Shown piece after piece: positions 53,045 through 63,428 of a stretch of DNA of 64,000 nucleotides; the first letter of the stretch is position 1; each line of letters starts with the position of its first letter. The notes under the pieces are model-generated. The model was not told where the DNA came from. It saw nothing but the letters and a program-made list of their open reading frames with translations, and did no database searches. The DNA is from Arion vulgaris. Lineage: Eukaryota > Mollusca > Gastropoda > Stylommatophora > Arionidae. The position numbers and the translations under genes were made by a program. The stretch is from assembly GCA_020796225.1 (NCBI GenBank), contig CM036775.1, forward strand, positions 10,400,671-10,464,670, read 5' to 3'.

Positions 53045-54135
53045 TGGTAACGACAGGTAAATAGAGGTAAATAAGGAAGAAGAATGGTAAGGACAGGTAA
53101 ATACAGGTAGATGAGGAAGAGGAATTATAAGGAGAGGTAAATACAGGTAGATGAGGAAGAGGAATGGTAAGGACAGGTAGATGAGGAAGAAGAATGGTAA
53201 GGACAGGTAGATGAGGAAGAAGAATGGTAAGGACAGGTAGATGAGGAAGAAGAATGGTAAGGACAGGTAGATGAGGAAGAAGAAGAAGAATGGTAAGGAC
53301 AGGTAGATGAGGAATGGTAAGGACAGGTAAATACAGGTAGAGAGGAAGAAAAATGGTAAGGACAGGTAAATACAGGTAGATGAGGAAGAGGAATGATAAG
53401 GAGAGGTAAATACAGGTAGATGAGGAAGAGGAATGGTAAGGACAGGTAGATGAGGAAGAAGAATGGTAAGGACAGGTAAATACAGGTAGAGAGGAAGAAA
53501 AATGATAAGGACAGGTAAATACAGGTAGATGAGGAAGAGGAATGATAAGGAGAGGTAAATACAGGTAGACGAGGAAGAGGACAGGTAAATACAGGTAGAT
53601 AAGGAAGAGGAATGGTAAGGACAGGTAGATGAGGAATGGTAAGGACAGGTAAATACAGGTAGATGAGGAATGGTAAGGACAGGTAGATGAGGAAGAAAAA
53701 TAGGACAGGTAAATACAGGTAGATGAGGAGGAAGAATGGTAAGGACAGGTAAATAGAGGTAGATGAGGAAGAAAAATGGTAAGGACAGGTAAATAGAGGT
53801 AGAGGAAGAAAAATGGTAAGGACAGGTAGATGAGGAAGAAGAATGGTAAGGACAGGTAAATACAGGTAGATGAGGAGGAAGAATGGTAAGGACAGGTAAA
53901 TACAGGTAGATGAGGAAGAAGAATGGTAAGGACAGGTAGATGAGGAGGAAGAATGGTAAGGACAGGTAAATAGAGGTAGATGAGGAAGAAAAATGGTAAT
54001 GACAGGTAAATAGAGGTAGAGGAAGAAAAATGGTAAGGACAGGTAAATAGAGGTAGAGGAAGAAAAATGGTAAGGACAGGTAAATAGAGGTAGAGAGGAA
54101 GAAACATGATAAGGACAGGTAGATGAGGAAGAAGA
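53045..54135. repeat. GGTAAGGACAGGTAAATACAGGTAGATGAGG array
   Basis: Modular units of about 25-40 bp made of GGTAAGGACA, GGTAAATACA, GGTAGATGAGGAAGAAGAAT. AGGTAAG/AGGTAAAT recur like splice donors, but no adjacent exon was recognised. Confidence 0.94.
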
Positions 54136-54225
54136 GGCAATTTGAGAACAAAGACCAAATCCCTGTATTCTGGGCAGACTGGAGATGATATCCATGATTT
54201 TAGATTATGTGTGTCACTTAGGTAA

Positions 54226-54600
54226 GATGTAGAAAGCAAGTTGAATGCATTTGAAAATAGATGTCTGCGAAAAATAATGAATATAAAATGGAACAAATTC
54301 AGAAGTGATGAAATCAGAGACATGTCTGGTCAACCACTAGTGACAACTGTTATAAGGAGGAGAAGATGGAGATATGTTGGACACACCTTGAGGAGAAATG
54401 ATCAACGAATATCAAAGCAGGCATTGAAGTGGGATGCAAAGGGTTCAAGAAAGAGAGGACGCCTAGGGAGACCCTGAAATGAACTTTTCTGAGAGAGGCA
54501 AAGATATCAGTCTCAGTTCCATGAAGGAGATTGTGCGAGTTTCTCAGGATAGAGCGGTATGGAGAAATTGCCTGCTGGCCCTATGTAACGTATAACGCTC
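54226..54600 (+). mobile_element. LINE 3' fragment (RTE/CR1-like)
   Basis: MNAFENRCLRKIMNIKWNKF then RRRRWRYVGHTLRRNDQRIS and KQALKWDAKGSRKRG, the C-terminal region after RT. Paralogue of 24962-25519. Ends in an ATC-rich tail at about 54598-54611. Confidence 0.9.
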
Positions 54601-54607
54601 ATCATCA

Positions 54608-55095
54608 TCAGGTGCCGTCTCCACATCGAAGGTTGGCTGCAATGAATCTCCAGCATCCTCTGTCTTTCGCCTTAGTGTTGCACACTGCCAGACTGTAACC
54701 TGTCCATTTCTTAAAGTTTCCTCCCACTTATCTCTCGGTCTTCCTCTTGCTCTTCTCCCTCAACTTTCCCCTCTAGTAAATGTTTTATCATGGTGTCATG
54801 CCTTTTATGTGCCCAAAATACTTTACTTGTCTGAATTTTATTTCTTAATAATTGTTTCTTCATGCCTAGTTTTCCTAAAACTTGCTTATTTGTCTGTTTT
54901 TCTGTCCATGAAACTCTGCCTATTTTTCCTATATATCCACATCTCAAATGCATCAATTCTGTCTTCTAACTGCTTGTTCATTGTCCATGTTTCGAGCCAT
55001 ACATTAATATCGGATATATATAGCATTTGATCATTCTCATTTTTAGCCTGTTTATAATTTGTTTGGATGTCAGTAACTTTCTCATACTATTGAAA
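54608..55095 (-). mobile_element. Second LINE 3' fragment, opposite orientation
   Basis: Minus strand encodes GKIGRVSWTEKQTNKQVLGK, LGMKKQLLRNKIQTSKVFWA and HKRHDTMIKHLLEGKVEG, then E..EEDREISGRKL; a related but different pol C-terminus. Its 3' tail (GATGATGAT) abuts the tail of the element at 54226-54600. Confidence 0.88.
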
Positions 55096-55117
55096 TTATA
55101 ACGCTACGAGAGGTATT

Positions 55118-55215
55118 ATTATTATTGGGAGAGGACATGTATCACTTGGGAGAGGAGATGGATCACTTGGGAGAGCACATGTATCACTTGGGAGAGGACA
55201 TGTGTCACTTGAGAG
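55118..55215. repeat. GGGAGAGGACATGTATCACTT repeat
   Basis: Four to five units of about 21 bp. Confidence 0.88.
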
Positions 55216-55227
55216 GACATGATCACT

Positions 55228-55659
55228 TAGACACGTCGGAGGTCTCTGTGGCGTAGAGGTTAGGTGCTTGTCTCTAGTGCCAAAGGTACCAGGTTCGCTC
55301 CCTCGTGGAGCCATCTGGATATTTTCCCAGAAATCCCTGATCTCAGTGTAGGTGAGATCGAGCTCTTAGTCCTATCAGAGATGGACGATAAAACGTACGT
55401 CCCGTGTTCAATATGAGCACACAAAAAAACCTTGGCAGTTCAAAATCGAGAAGAGCAGGCTGGAAAGTCGCTGCCTGGGCAAAATTCATTAAAATAAAAT
55501 TCCTACAAGAAATCTTCCCCATCTTCAAAATTACATCGGGGACACTCGCCGGTGAAACGGAGTTCATGCACTGCCGCTGAGATCTTCCTGTGTAAGAAAG
55601 AGATTGGAGCACACATGGTTACTCACCAAAGTGTAATGATGATAGTCCTATAAATCAAT
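55228..55659 (+). mobile_element. tRNA-derived SINE (family D), copy 2
   Basis: TCTCTGTGGCGTAGAGGTTA head with better box B (GGTTCGCTCCC near 55293), body shared with 24515-24945. Approximate target-site duplication CATGATCACT (55218-55227) and CATGTATCACT (55660-55670). Confidence 0.9.
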
Positions 55660-55670
55660 CATGTATCACT

Positions 55671-57088
55671 CTTTCCACGCTTTAAGCCGCAAACTGCGCC
55701 GCGGCGGAAGTCCGTTGCACGCTTTAAGCCGCACACTGCGCCATAGAGTTGCTTCCCTTATAAGAAGTCTTTCTAGTTTTACTTCTACTATTTTACTTAT
55801 ACTACTTTTTAATCTTGTTATTCTAATGGGTTGTCCAGTTTTCTTCAATTTAATATATAATAATATATATATGTTTATTTATTGACAAGTAGTTGGATCG
55901 TAATTAAAATTTTTTTTTTACTTCCTTGAATTAACTGCTTAAAAATTGAGAAAATAAATGGGCGTGGAAAGAGTTGAGGACGTGTTTCACGTAACCCTGT
56001 AACGTTCGGGTACTAAGAAAATCTCATTTATAAATGAGATGGCTACATGACTCCGGAACTAGCCGTATTTATGTGTTATTTATGCATTTAAAAGCATATA
56101 ATTTATGTTTCATAATGTAAAACATATGATATTACCATAATAAATTGTTTAAAAATATATTTTTATTTTTAAGATGTCTAATCTCATTGAATAAAGCATG
56201 CTTTTTGTTCTTCTTCTTCTGTCTCCTCCCGCTGTGAATTCATGCTTAGTCAGGGAGCCTTTTATGGCGTATCTGACTGATTTCTGTGTGAAAGCCAACT
56301 AACCGTGTGTAAGGTGTCCCTGGCCATTCAGGCGTACCTTCTCCGACTTCAGTAGTAAGAACATGCTTTTATTACACTGACATTTCCGAACGGCCGCCAT
56401 TTTGGATAATCTCTGCAGACGAGTTTTCACTTGCTCTTGTAAAAATTACACATTTGCTTAAAAATGGCATCTAGTGACTCAGATTACTGTCCTAATCAAA
56501 ACTATAAGTGTTAGTTCTTTATGGGCTGCTTACTCGACCAGTTCTGCACCCTTTTCTCTTATTTATTAATTATTTATTAATTGGTGTCTTCAAAATATGG
56601 AAATATTTAGAAGTTACAAATTTCCTAATTACTGCCTTATTTATTGTCCAAACAACTTCATGTTTTGATATATTGAGTAAATATGAAGTTACTAAGAAAG
56701 TATATTAATAGTTTTCATGATATATTTCATACTTATTTCTTTCCTTCTTTGTGACTGTATAATTATTTGAAATTTGTTTTAAAATCTATTTTTAGCATCA
56801 CCAAAATTAGGTCACTGATATCACATATTACATGACACTGATATTAAAATCACATATCTTGATAGTACATTCAATTATCTTTCCAACCATATATAACATG
56901 CCTATGTTCAATTCATGGAGTATATATGGCTTCTAGTAATAGAGCAGGCCTTCAAAATAACAAAAAAACCTAAAAACCCACGAAAGGTTAAGAGTTAAGA
57001 CAGGACGTGAAATCTACCAATCTCTACAGTAGAAATACTAACTTAAGACGGTTGACCTTACTTTGACGAGGGCAACTCCTGCTGTCAA
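55671..57088. other. Mostly unique AT-rich sequence
   Basis: A short duplicated block (CACGCTTTAAGCCGC at about 55677 and 55718), a perfect 20-bp palindrome at 56021-56040, and otherwise AT-rich unique sequence. No exon or mobile element recognised. It may include the 3' UTR of the minus-strand gene ending at 57089. Confidence 0.5.
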
Positions 57089-57369
57089 CTAGTGGCACAT
57101 TGACTTGCACTGGATAAAGTTCATATTGCCACGCCCATTGATACAGTTATGTATACACTGGCCAAGGCCTCGTTTCTGTGAGGGTCGAATAGCTTCAATG
57201 ACGTCACTGAGATCCATCTGCCTGGCTTCCTCCTCCTCATGACGTAATGGCAGAAGACTGGAGGTCAAGTCTGGTCTGTATGTCGCTAAAAGTGAAAGAA
57301 GTTTGGCCGCCAAAAACGGATGATCTGGCAAGATGGTCTCCAGGATATATGCACGTGTGACGTCATCAT
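57089..57369 (-). CDS. Last coding exon of a putative secreted prohormone/neuropeptide-like protein
   Basis: On the minus strand an acceptor CTTCTTCCAACAG (at about 57370-57382) is followed by an open exon of 92 residues and a stop (57089-57091). It reads DDVTRAYILETILPDHPFLA, an acidic HEEEEAR stretch, MDLSDVIEAIRPSQKR, then the C-terminal peptide GLGQCIHNCINGRG through CKSMCH. A dibasic KR directly precedes a 26-residue peptide with cysteines spaced C-X3-C-X11-C-X3-C. This is the layout of a peptide-hormone precursor whose final peptide folds as a disulfide-linked helical hairpin. The exon begins in phase 2, so the signal peptide is on an upstream exon beyond an array-filled intron. I do not recognise the family with certainty. 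Confidence 0.72.
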
Positions 57370-57394
57370 CTGTTGGAAGAAGATAACAGACAGT

Positions 57395-57930
57395 CAGTCA
57401 TGATATACAGACATTTAGTTAGTCATGATATACAGACAGTTAGTTAGTCATGATATACAGACAGTTAGTTGGTCATGATATACAGAGATTTAGTTAGTCA
57501 GGATATACATACATTAAGTCAGTCATGATATACAGACATTTAGTTAGGATATACAGACATTTAGTTAGTCAGGATATACATACATTTAGTTAGTCATGAT
57601 ATACAGACATTTAGTTAGTCATGATATACAGACATTTAGTTAGTCATGATATACAGACATTTAGTTAGTCATGATATACAGACAGTTAGTTGGTCATGAT
57701 ATACAGAGATTTATTAGTCAGATATACATACATTAAGTCAGTCATGATATACAGACATTTAGTTAGGATATACAGACATTTAGTTAGTCATGATAAACAG
57801 ACAGTCATAATATACAGACAGTCAGGATATACAGACATTTAGTCAGTCAGGATATACAGAGATTTAGTTAGTCATGATATACAGACAGTCAGAATATACA
57901 GACAGTCAGGATATACAGACAGGTAACAGT
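57395..57930. repeat. 25-bp array AGTCATGATATACAGACATT
   Basis: Units AGTCATGATATACAGACATT plus TAGTT, starting within 20-25 bp of the acceptor of the exon at 57089-57369. Confidence 0.95.
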
Positions 57931-58009
57931 TATGATTAAAACGACAGACAGTATCACGTGACTTGAACTTTGCAGAAGACTTTAGTACGTCAGTTGTATA
58001 AATACTACT

Positions 58010-58470
58010 TCCGGTATGAGGATGGGGGTTGAGGCCGTTACTGCTGCCCACCATTGGCTCTCTGGCACCCCATTTACTGGGGCCGTTGCTGTATCTGACT
58101 CTCAGTCGATGCTTCCCAAGATCCAAAAGGGCAGGTTTCAGTATGAAAGAATGTCGTCTATAGAAGTTTCTAACCCCCAGCGGCTTACGTGGATCTACTG
58201 TCCTGGGCAGTGGCGGCTCATAGTCATTTTTCTTGGTGGGGCCAGACACAAACTTTCCTTAAAAATCATGTTTTTTGGAGTATTTACTATTATTTGTCTA
58301 TTCAGGACGTTTTCCCCTTTCTATTATTGATGCGCCAGGCCCCACTGGCCCTTAATGACGATCCGCCCCTTGTCCTGGGCATGCGGGTATTTACGGTAAT
58401 GAGAGGGCGGACAGGCTTGCATCAAGAGCGTTGATTGTTGGGGAGTTTAAAATGGATAAGGGGATGTTTT
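58010..58470 (+). mobile_element. LINE RNase H fragment, interrupted by a MITE
   Basis: Plus strand: AVAVSDSQSMLPKIQKG, then LTWIYCPG to 58207, and after the insertion HAGIYGNERADRLASRA. Skipping the 164-bp insert and one target-site copy joins the conserved PGH.GI.GNE.AD motif in frame. 5' and 3' ends are truncated. Confidence 0.88.
58208..58371. mobile_element. 164-bp hAT-like MITE with 8-bp target-site duplication
   Basis: Starts CAGTGGCGGCTCATAGTCAT and ends AATGACGATCCGCCCCTT, imperfect terminal inverted repeats. Flanked by GTCCTGGG at 58200-58207 and 58372-58379. Eight-base duplication and CAGTGGCGG end are typical of hAT elements. No coding capacity. Confidence 0.85.
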
Positions 58471-58619
58471 CGGGCTCTTCACGACTGTCTGTGTGTCGGA
58501 CTTGAAATCAGAGACTAGACAAGCTAACATTGACATATATTCCAAATTATTGAGAGGACGACCATGCAAAAGGTGGACTGATGGAGTAGTGTAGTCGTTG
58601 AACATTTTCTATATATATA

Positions 58620-58915
58620 AGATGAGTACAAGAGGAATGAGAGAGGTATAAGAGGAATGAGAGAGGTATAAGATGAGTACAAGAGGAATGAGAGAGGTAC
58701 AAGATGAGTACAAGAGGAATGAGAGAGGTACAAGATGAGTACAAGAGGAACGAGAGAGGTACAAAATGAGTACAAGAGGAATGAGAGAGGTATAAGATGA
58801 GTACAAGAGGAATGAGAGATGTACAAGATGAGTACAAGAGGAACGAGAGAGGTATAAGAGGAACGAGAGAGGTATAAGAGGAATGAGAGAGGTATAAGAT
58901 GAGTACAAGAAGAAC
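58620..58915. repeat. AAGAGGAATGAGAGAGGTATAAGATGAGTAC array
   Basis: Units of 21 and 32 bp built from AAGAGGAATGAGAGAGGTAT with optional AAGATGAGTAC. Confidence 0.94.
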
Positions 58916-59109
58916 AAGATGAGATTGAGATGAAAATTATGAGCATGGGTATCTTGAAGAGATGATATTATGAAAGCTATCAAACAGTTCATAATGTTTA
59001 GTGATCAAATAGTCGAAGAAGTTCATATGTTTACTATAAAATTGTCGAAGAAGTTCATATGTTTACTATAACAATTGTCGAAGAAACAAAGAACTTCTGA
59101 GAACGTAAT

Positions 59110-59519
59110 ACATTCTACGTGGCAACATATAGATTCTCTATGGCAACATATAGATTCTATGTAGCAACATATAGATTCTCTGTAGCAACATATAGATTCT
59201 CTATGGCAACATATAGATTCTCTGTAGCAATATATAGATTCTCTATGGCAACATATAGATTCTCTGTAGCAACATATAGATTCTCTATGGCAACATATAG
59301 ATTCTCTGTAGCAACATATAGATTCTCTGTAGCAACATATAGATTCTCTATGGCAACATATAGATTCTCTGTAGCAACATATAGATTCTCCATGGCAACA
59401 TATAGATTCTCTATGGCAACATATAGATTCTCTGTAGCAACATATAGATTCTCTGTAGCAACATATAGATTCTCTGTAGCAACATATAGATTCTCTGTAG
59501 CAACATATAGATTCTCTGT
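59110..59519. repeat. 21-bp array ATATAGATTCTCTGTAGCAAC
   Basis: About 19 units with two alternating variants (TGTAGC and TATGGC); a partial unit resumes at 59854 beyond a SINE. Confidence 0.95.
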
Positions 59520-59853
59520 CGCCCGAGTGGTTGCCGGGGTCCAAATTGGGGTGTAAAGAATAGAACCACTGTTACCTGCCACGCATGTCGTAAGAGGCGA
59601 CTAAGGAGGTTGGGCGTGGGGCTAGCTACCACACACCGTAAAAACACTAGATGGCTACAGAACGGAGAGCGAACCGAGTAAACGCTGGCTGAAACCGGAC
59701 ACATCGCCGAAGGATAAGTACCAGAGCTCCAAATGGTGCTGAAGATGTGACGTAAAACACACCAATGTTAAGGCCGCATGAATCAGATTTCCACATGAAT
59801 AGAATATATGAGGTCTGGTACATCGGTCTGGGCGGTGATCGCGCGCGAGGGAG
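59520..59853 (+). mobile_element. SINE-like element (family B head, LINE-leader body) inside a satellite
   Basis: Same type as 25853-26217. Direct repeat AGATTCTCTGT at 59509-59519 and 59854-59864 lies inside the 21-bp array, so insertion post-dates the array. Confidence 0.9.
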
Positions 59854-59929
59854 AGATTCTCTGTGGCAACATATGGATGTAAATCGTGGACCATAACACA
59901 AACATAAAAAAATAAAATTGAAGCTTTTG

Positions 59930-61020
59930 AAACAAGGTGCTATAGAAAAGTTCTTAGAACATCCTGGACAGAGAAGAGAAGAAACAAGGTGCTATAGAAA
60001 AGTTCTTAGAACATCCTGGACAGAGAAGAGAAGAAACAAGGTGCTATAGAAAAGTTCTTAGAACATCCTGGACAGAGAAGAGAAGAAACAAGGTGCTATA
60101 GAAAAGTTCTTAGAACATCCTGGACAGAGAAGAGAAGAAACAAGGTGCTATAGAAAAGTTCTTAGAACATCCTGGACAGAGAAGAGAAGAAACAAGGTGC
60201 TATAGAAAAGTTCTTAGAACATCCTGGACAGAGAAGAGAAGAAACAAGGTGCTATAGAAAAGTTCTTAGAACATCCTGGACAGAGAAGAGAAGAAACAAG
60301 GTGCTATAGAAAAGTTCTTAGAACATCCTGGACAGAGAAGAGAAGAAACAAGGTGCTATAGAAAAGTTCTTAGAACATCCTGGACAGAGAAGAGAAGAAA
60401 CAAGGTGCTATAGAAAAGTTCTTAGAACATCCTGGACAGAGAAGAGAAGAAACAAGGTGCTATAGAAAAGTTCTTAGAACATCCTGGACAGAGAAGAGAA
60501 GAAACAAGGTGCTATAGAAAAGTTCTTAGAACATCCTGGACAGAGAAGAGAAGAAACAAGGTGCTATAGAAAGTTCTTAGAACATCCTGGACAGAGAAGA
60601 GAAGAAACAAGGTGCTATAGAAAAGTTCTTAGAACATCCTGGACAGAGAAGAGAAGAAACAAGGTGCTATAGAAAAGTTCTTAGAACATCCTGGACAGAG
60701 AAGAGAAGAAACAAGGTGCTATAGAAAAGTTCTTAGAACATCCTGGACAGAGAAGAGAAGAAACAAGGTGCTATAGAAAAGTTCTTAGAACATCCTGAAC
60801 AGAGAAGAGAAGAAACAAGTTGCTATAGAAAAGTTCTTAGAACATCTTGGACAGAGAAGAGAAGAAACAAGGTGCTATAGAAAAGTTCTTAGAACATCCT
60901 GGACAGAGAAGAGAAGAAACAAGGTGCTATAGAAAAGTTCTTAGAACATCCTGGACAGAGAAGAGAAGAAACAAGGTGCTATAGAAAAGTTCTTAGAACA
61001 TCCTGGACAGAGAAGAGAAA
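59930..61020. repeat. 52-bp array derived from a LINE coding segment
   Basis: About 21 near-identical units of AAACAAGGTGCTATAGAAAA then GTTCTTAGAACATCCTGGAC and AGAGAAGAGAAG. The unit encodes RCYRKVLRTSWTEKRR, a block of an RTE/CR1-like pol that continues into single-copy LINE at 61021. Period 52 is not a multiple of three. Confidence 0.94.
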
Positions 61021-61300
61021 AACAAAGACATCCTACAAGACCTGAATATCAAGGAACATTGGCTCATAAATAACATCATATCCCGGAAGATGAAATATTG
61101 TGGGCACATTAAACGTCACAGTGATTTGGAGAGTACGGTAATGGAGGATATCGTTCATGGAGTACAAGACATAGGACGACCAAGATGAAGGTGGCAGCAG
61201 GACATCAAAGAAAGCTGGAGGAGGCAGGAGAACTTGCTAGATGCAGAGAGTTTTTCAGGCGTACTGTGATGAAAGCAAAGTTTCGCAAGGAACATGCTAC
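61021..61300 (+). mobile_element. LINE 3' fragment continuing from the 52-bp array
   Basis: NKDILQDLNIKEHWLINNII then SRKMKYCGHIKRHSDLESTV and MEDIVHGVQDIGRPR, followed by a stop. The GHI.R......ME.I..G...GRPR.RW pattern is typical of RTE-like pol C-termini. Confidence 0.85.
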
Positions 61301-61329
61301 TATTCCAATTATTCATTGCTCCTTATGTT

Positions 61330-61830
61330 CCCTGTAGTAAAAGTTGAATGTTCCCTGTAGTAAAAGTTGAATGTTCCCTGTAGTAAAAGTTGAATGTTCC
61401 CTGCAGTAGAAGTTGAATGTTCCCTGTAGTAAAAGTTGAATGTTCCCTGCAGTAGAAGTTGAATGTTCCCTGTTGTAAAAGTTGAATGTTCCCTGTAGTA
61501 AAAGTTGAATGTTCCCTGTAGTAAACGTTGAATGTTTCTTAGCTCTTCATTGTTCCTTATGTTCCTGCAGTATAAGTTGAATGTTCCCTGTAGTAAAAGT
61601 TGAATGTTCCCTGTAGTAAAAGTTGAATGTTCCCTGTAGTAAAGTTGAATGTTCCTGTAGTAAACGTTGAATGTTTCTTAGCTCTTCATTGTTCCTTATG
61701 TTCCTACAGTAAAAGTTGAATGTTCTTTAGCTCTTCATTGTTCCTATGTTCCCTGTAGTAAAAGTTAAATGTTCCAGCAGTAAAAGTTGAATGTTCCCAG
61801 CAGTAAAAGTTAAATGTTCCCTACAGTAAA
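61330..61830. repeat. 23-bp array TTGAATGTTCCCTGTAGTAA
   Basis: Units TTGAATGTTCCCTGTAGTAA plus AAG with a longer interspersed block CTTAGCTCTTCATTGTTCC. Confidence 0.93.
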
Positions 61831-62155
61831 AATTGAACTCTCTTCTGTCTTCTGTCAATCTTTCTCATCTCATATTCTATCGATTATCAATTCTATTTTT
61901 TGTGTGTCCACTTCCGTTGAAAACTTGTACAAGAAGCAGCCATTGAAGTGCAAGAACTTATGTATTTCAAATCTTCACTTCTCTTTTGATTGTTCTCAAA
62001 CTTCACCCACTCCCGCTAAAGAGATGGACGTCTCGCTCTACCACCTCGGCCACCTTTCGATATCGCATCAAAGAGAGATCATTGTCTTTGTATGATCGTT
62101 TGTTAGAGAAATGTTTGAATAATAAAACATGTTTTAAAATAGAGAGTGTAGTGAA
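61831..62155. other. Unique segment with weak tRNA-like block
   Basis: The minus strand near 62062-62010 reads AGGTGGCCGAGGTGGTAGAG, similar to a tRNA box A, but no box B follows at the right distance, so at most a decayed SINE. No exon recognised. Confidence 0.4.
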
Positions 62156-62640
62156 TTGTTAGAGAATGTGTAAGTGTTAGAGAATGTGTAAGTTGTTAGA
62201 GAATATGTAAGGAGAGAATGTAATGAAACTGTAAGGAGAATGTGTAAGTTGTTAGAGAATATGTAAGTTGTAAGAGAATATGTAAGGAGAGAATGTAATG
62301 AAACTGTAAGGAGAATGTGTAAGGAGAATGTCTAAGTTGTTAGAGAATGTGTAAGGAGGATGTTAAGAGATAATGTGTACGGAGAATGTGTAATGAGAAT
62401 GTGTAATGAGAATGTGTAATTGTAAGTAGAATATGTAAAGAGAATGTGTAAGGAGAATGTGTAATTGTAAGGACAATGTGAGGAGAATGTGAAGGAGAAT
62501 GTGTAAGGAGAATGCGTAAGGAGAATGTGTATTGAGAATGCGTAATTGTAAGGAGAATGTGTAAGGAGAATGTGTAAGGAGAATGTGTAAAGAGAATGTG
62601 TAAAGAGAATGTGTAAGGAGAATGTGTAAATTAACGAAGA
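62155..62640. repeat. AATGTGTAAGGAG array
   Basis: 13-16 bp units AGAATGTGTAAGGAG and AGAATGTGTAAGTTGTT. Confidence 0.94.
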
Positions 62641-62692
62641 AATGAATATAATAAAACAACGAGAATACGATATTACAAATTGGTGGTGATAC

Positions 62693-62775
62693 TTAGAGAG
62701 AGAGAGAGAGGGAGATAGAGAGGGAGATAGCGAGGGAGATAGAGAGGGAGATAGAGAGGAGATAGAGAGGAGAAA
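62693..62775. repeat. GA-rich microsatellite
   Basis: (GA)n with GGGAGATAGAGA units. Confidence 0.93.
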
Positions 62776-62776
62776 C

Positions 62777-63155
62777 AATTCCAACAATGACTTCAAAGTG
62801 GACCGTCTTCCAAAGTGGTGAAACACTAATCCTCTAAACAATCTGAACTGGTCGTCAACAAGGCGTGATGAACGCAAACATTTCCTTTTGATTGTTGATA
62901 ATCTTTTATATTTGACGCCGCCTTGTGACGGATATTGTGTTTTTAAACATCACTTGATGTTGTCGTGCTGTCTGAGATGATGTTGTCGTGCTGTCTGAGA
63001 TGATGTTGTTAGAATTGTTTCTTTGATGTTTGCCGTACTTTCTGAGATTAGATTCAATTAGATGGTCAGTGTCAGATCTTGAGGGAACAATATGGAGGGT
63101 GAGAACTAGATCTTTGAACTTATTTTTCTTCCAACGTTTTCAGACATCGATTTGT
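62777..63155. other. Unique segment
   Basis: A short open frame on the minus strand (62880-62770) has no recognisable family. A 27-bp duplicated TTGTCGTGCTGTCTGAGATGA lies near 62960-63005. The right end (about 63130-63155) is LINE-tail-like. Confidence 0.4.
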
Positions 63156-63169
63156 ATACTTCTAAAGTT

Positions 63170-63428
63170 TAAAAGGTTTAAAGCCAAAGGATTGACTTCA
63201 TTGCACCAGGTTTTACCCCATATGGCTCAGTCCTTCTCCGCAGAAATGGCACGCCACCTGCCGAGAGTATTGCACAGAACACGAACTCCGTTGCTCCAGC
63301 AAAAATCCTAGGAGTCTCTGGAAAAGACTGCAGGCGTGAACAGAACGGCGCAGTCCGGATTCGAACCCACGACCTTCTACTCACAAGGCAAAGGGTTTAA
63401 CCACTTAGCCACAGATACCCCATCCCCC
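63170..63428 (-). mobile_element. tRNA-derived SINE (family C), copy 2, with 14-bp target-site duplication
   Basis: Minus strand: TGTGGCTAAGTGGTTAAACC (box A), GTGGGTTCGAATCC (box B), ending GTGCAATGAAGTCAATCC. Direct repeat ATACTTCTAAAGTT at 63156-63169 and 63429-63442, inside LINE-tail repeat sequence. Confidence 0.95.

Noticed and set aside
52997..54323. Overlapping 356-433 codon minus-strand frames (YLSLPFFFLIYL)
   Set aside because: Repeat translation; looks like a membrane protein only because CCTTACC/TCCTCATC units encode hydrophobic residues.
54241..54477. A host gene of 78 codons
   Set aside because: It is a LINE pol C-terminus with a paralogue at 24985-25215.
57872..58249. Minus-strand frame MSGPTKKNDYEPPLP...
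   Set aside because: Antisense of a LINE RNase H domain interrupted by a MITE; the plus-strand reading has the conserved motifs.
62010..62062. A tRNA gene on the minus strand
   Set aside because: Only a box A-like stretch; no cloverleaf or box B at the right spacing.
62770..62880. Minus-strand coding start MRSSRLVDDQFRLF
   Set aside because: Short, no splice or family support; runs into GA repeat.
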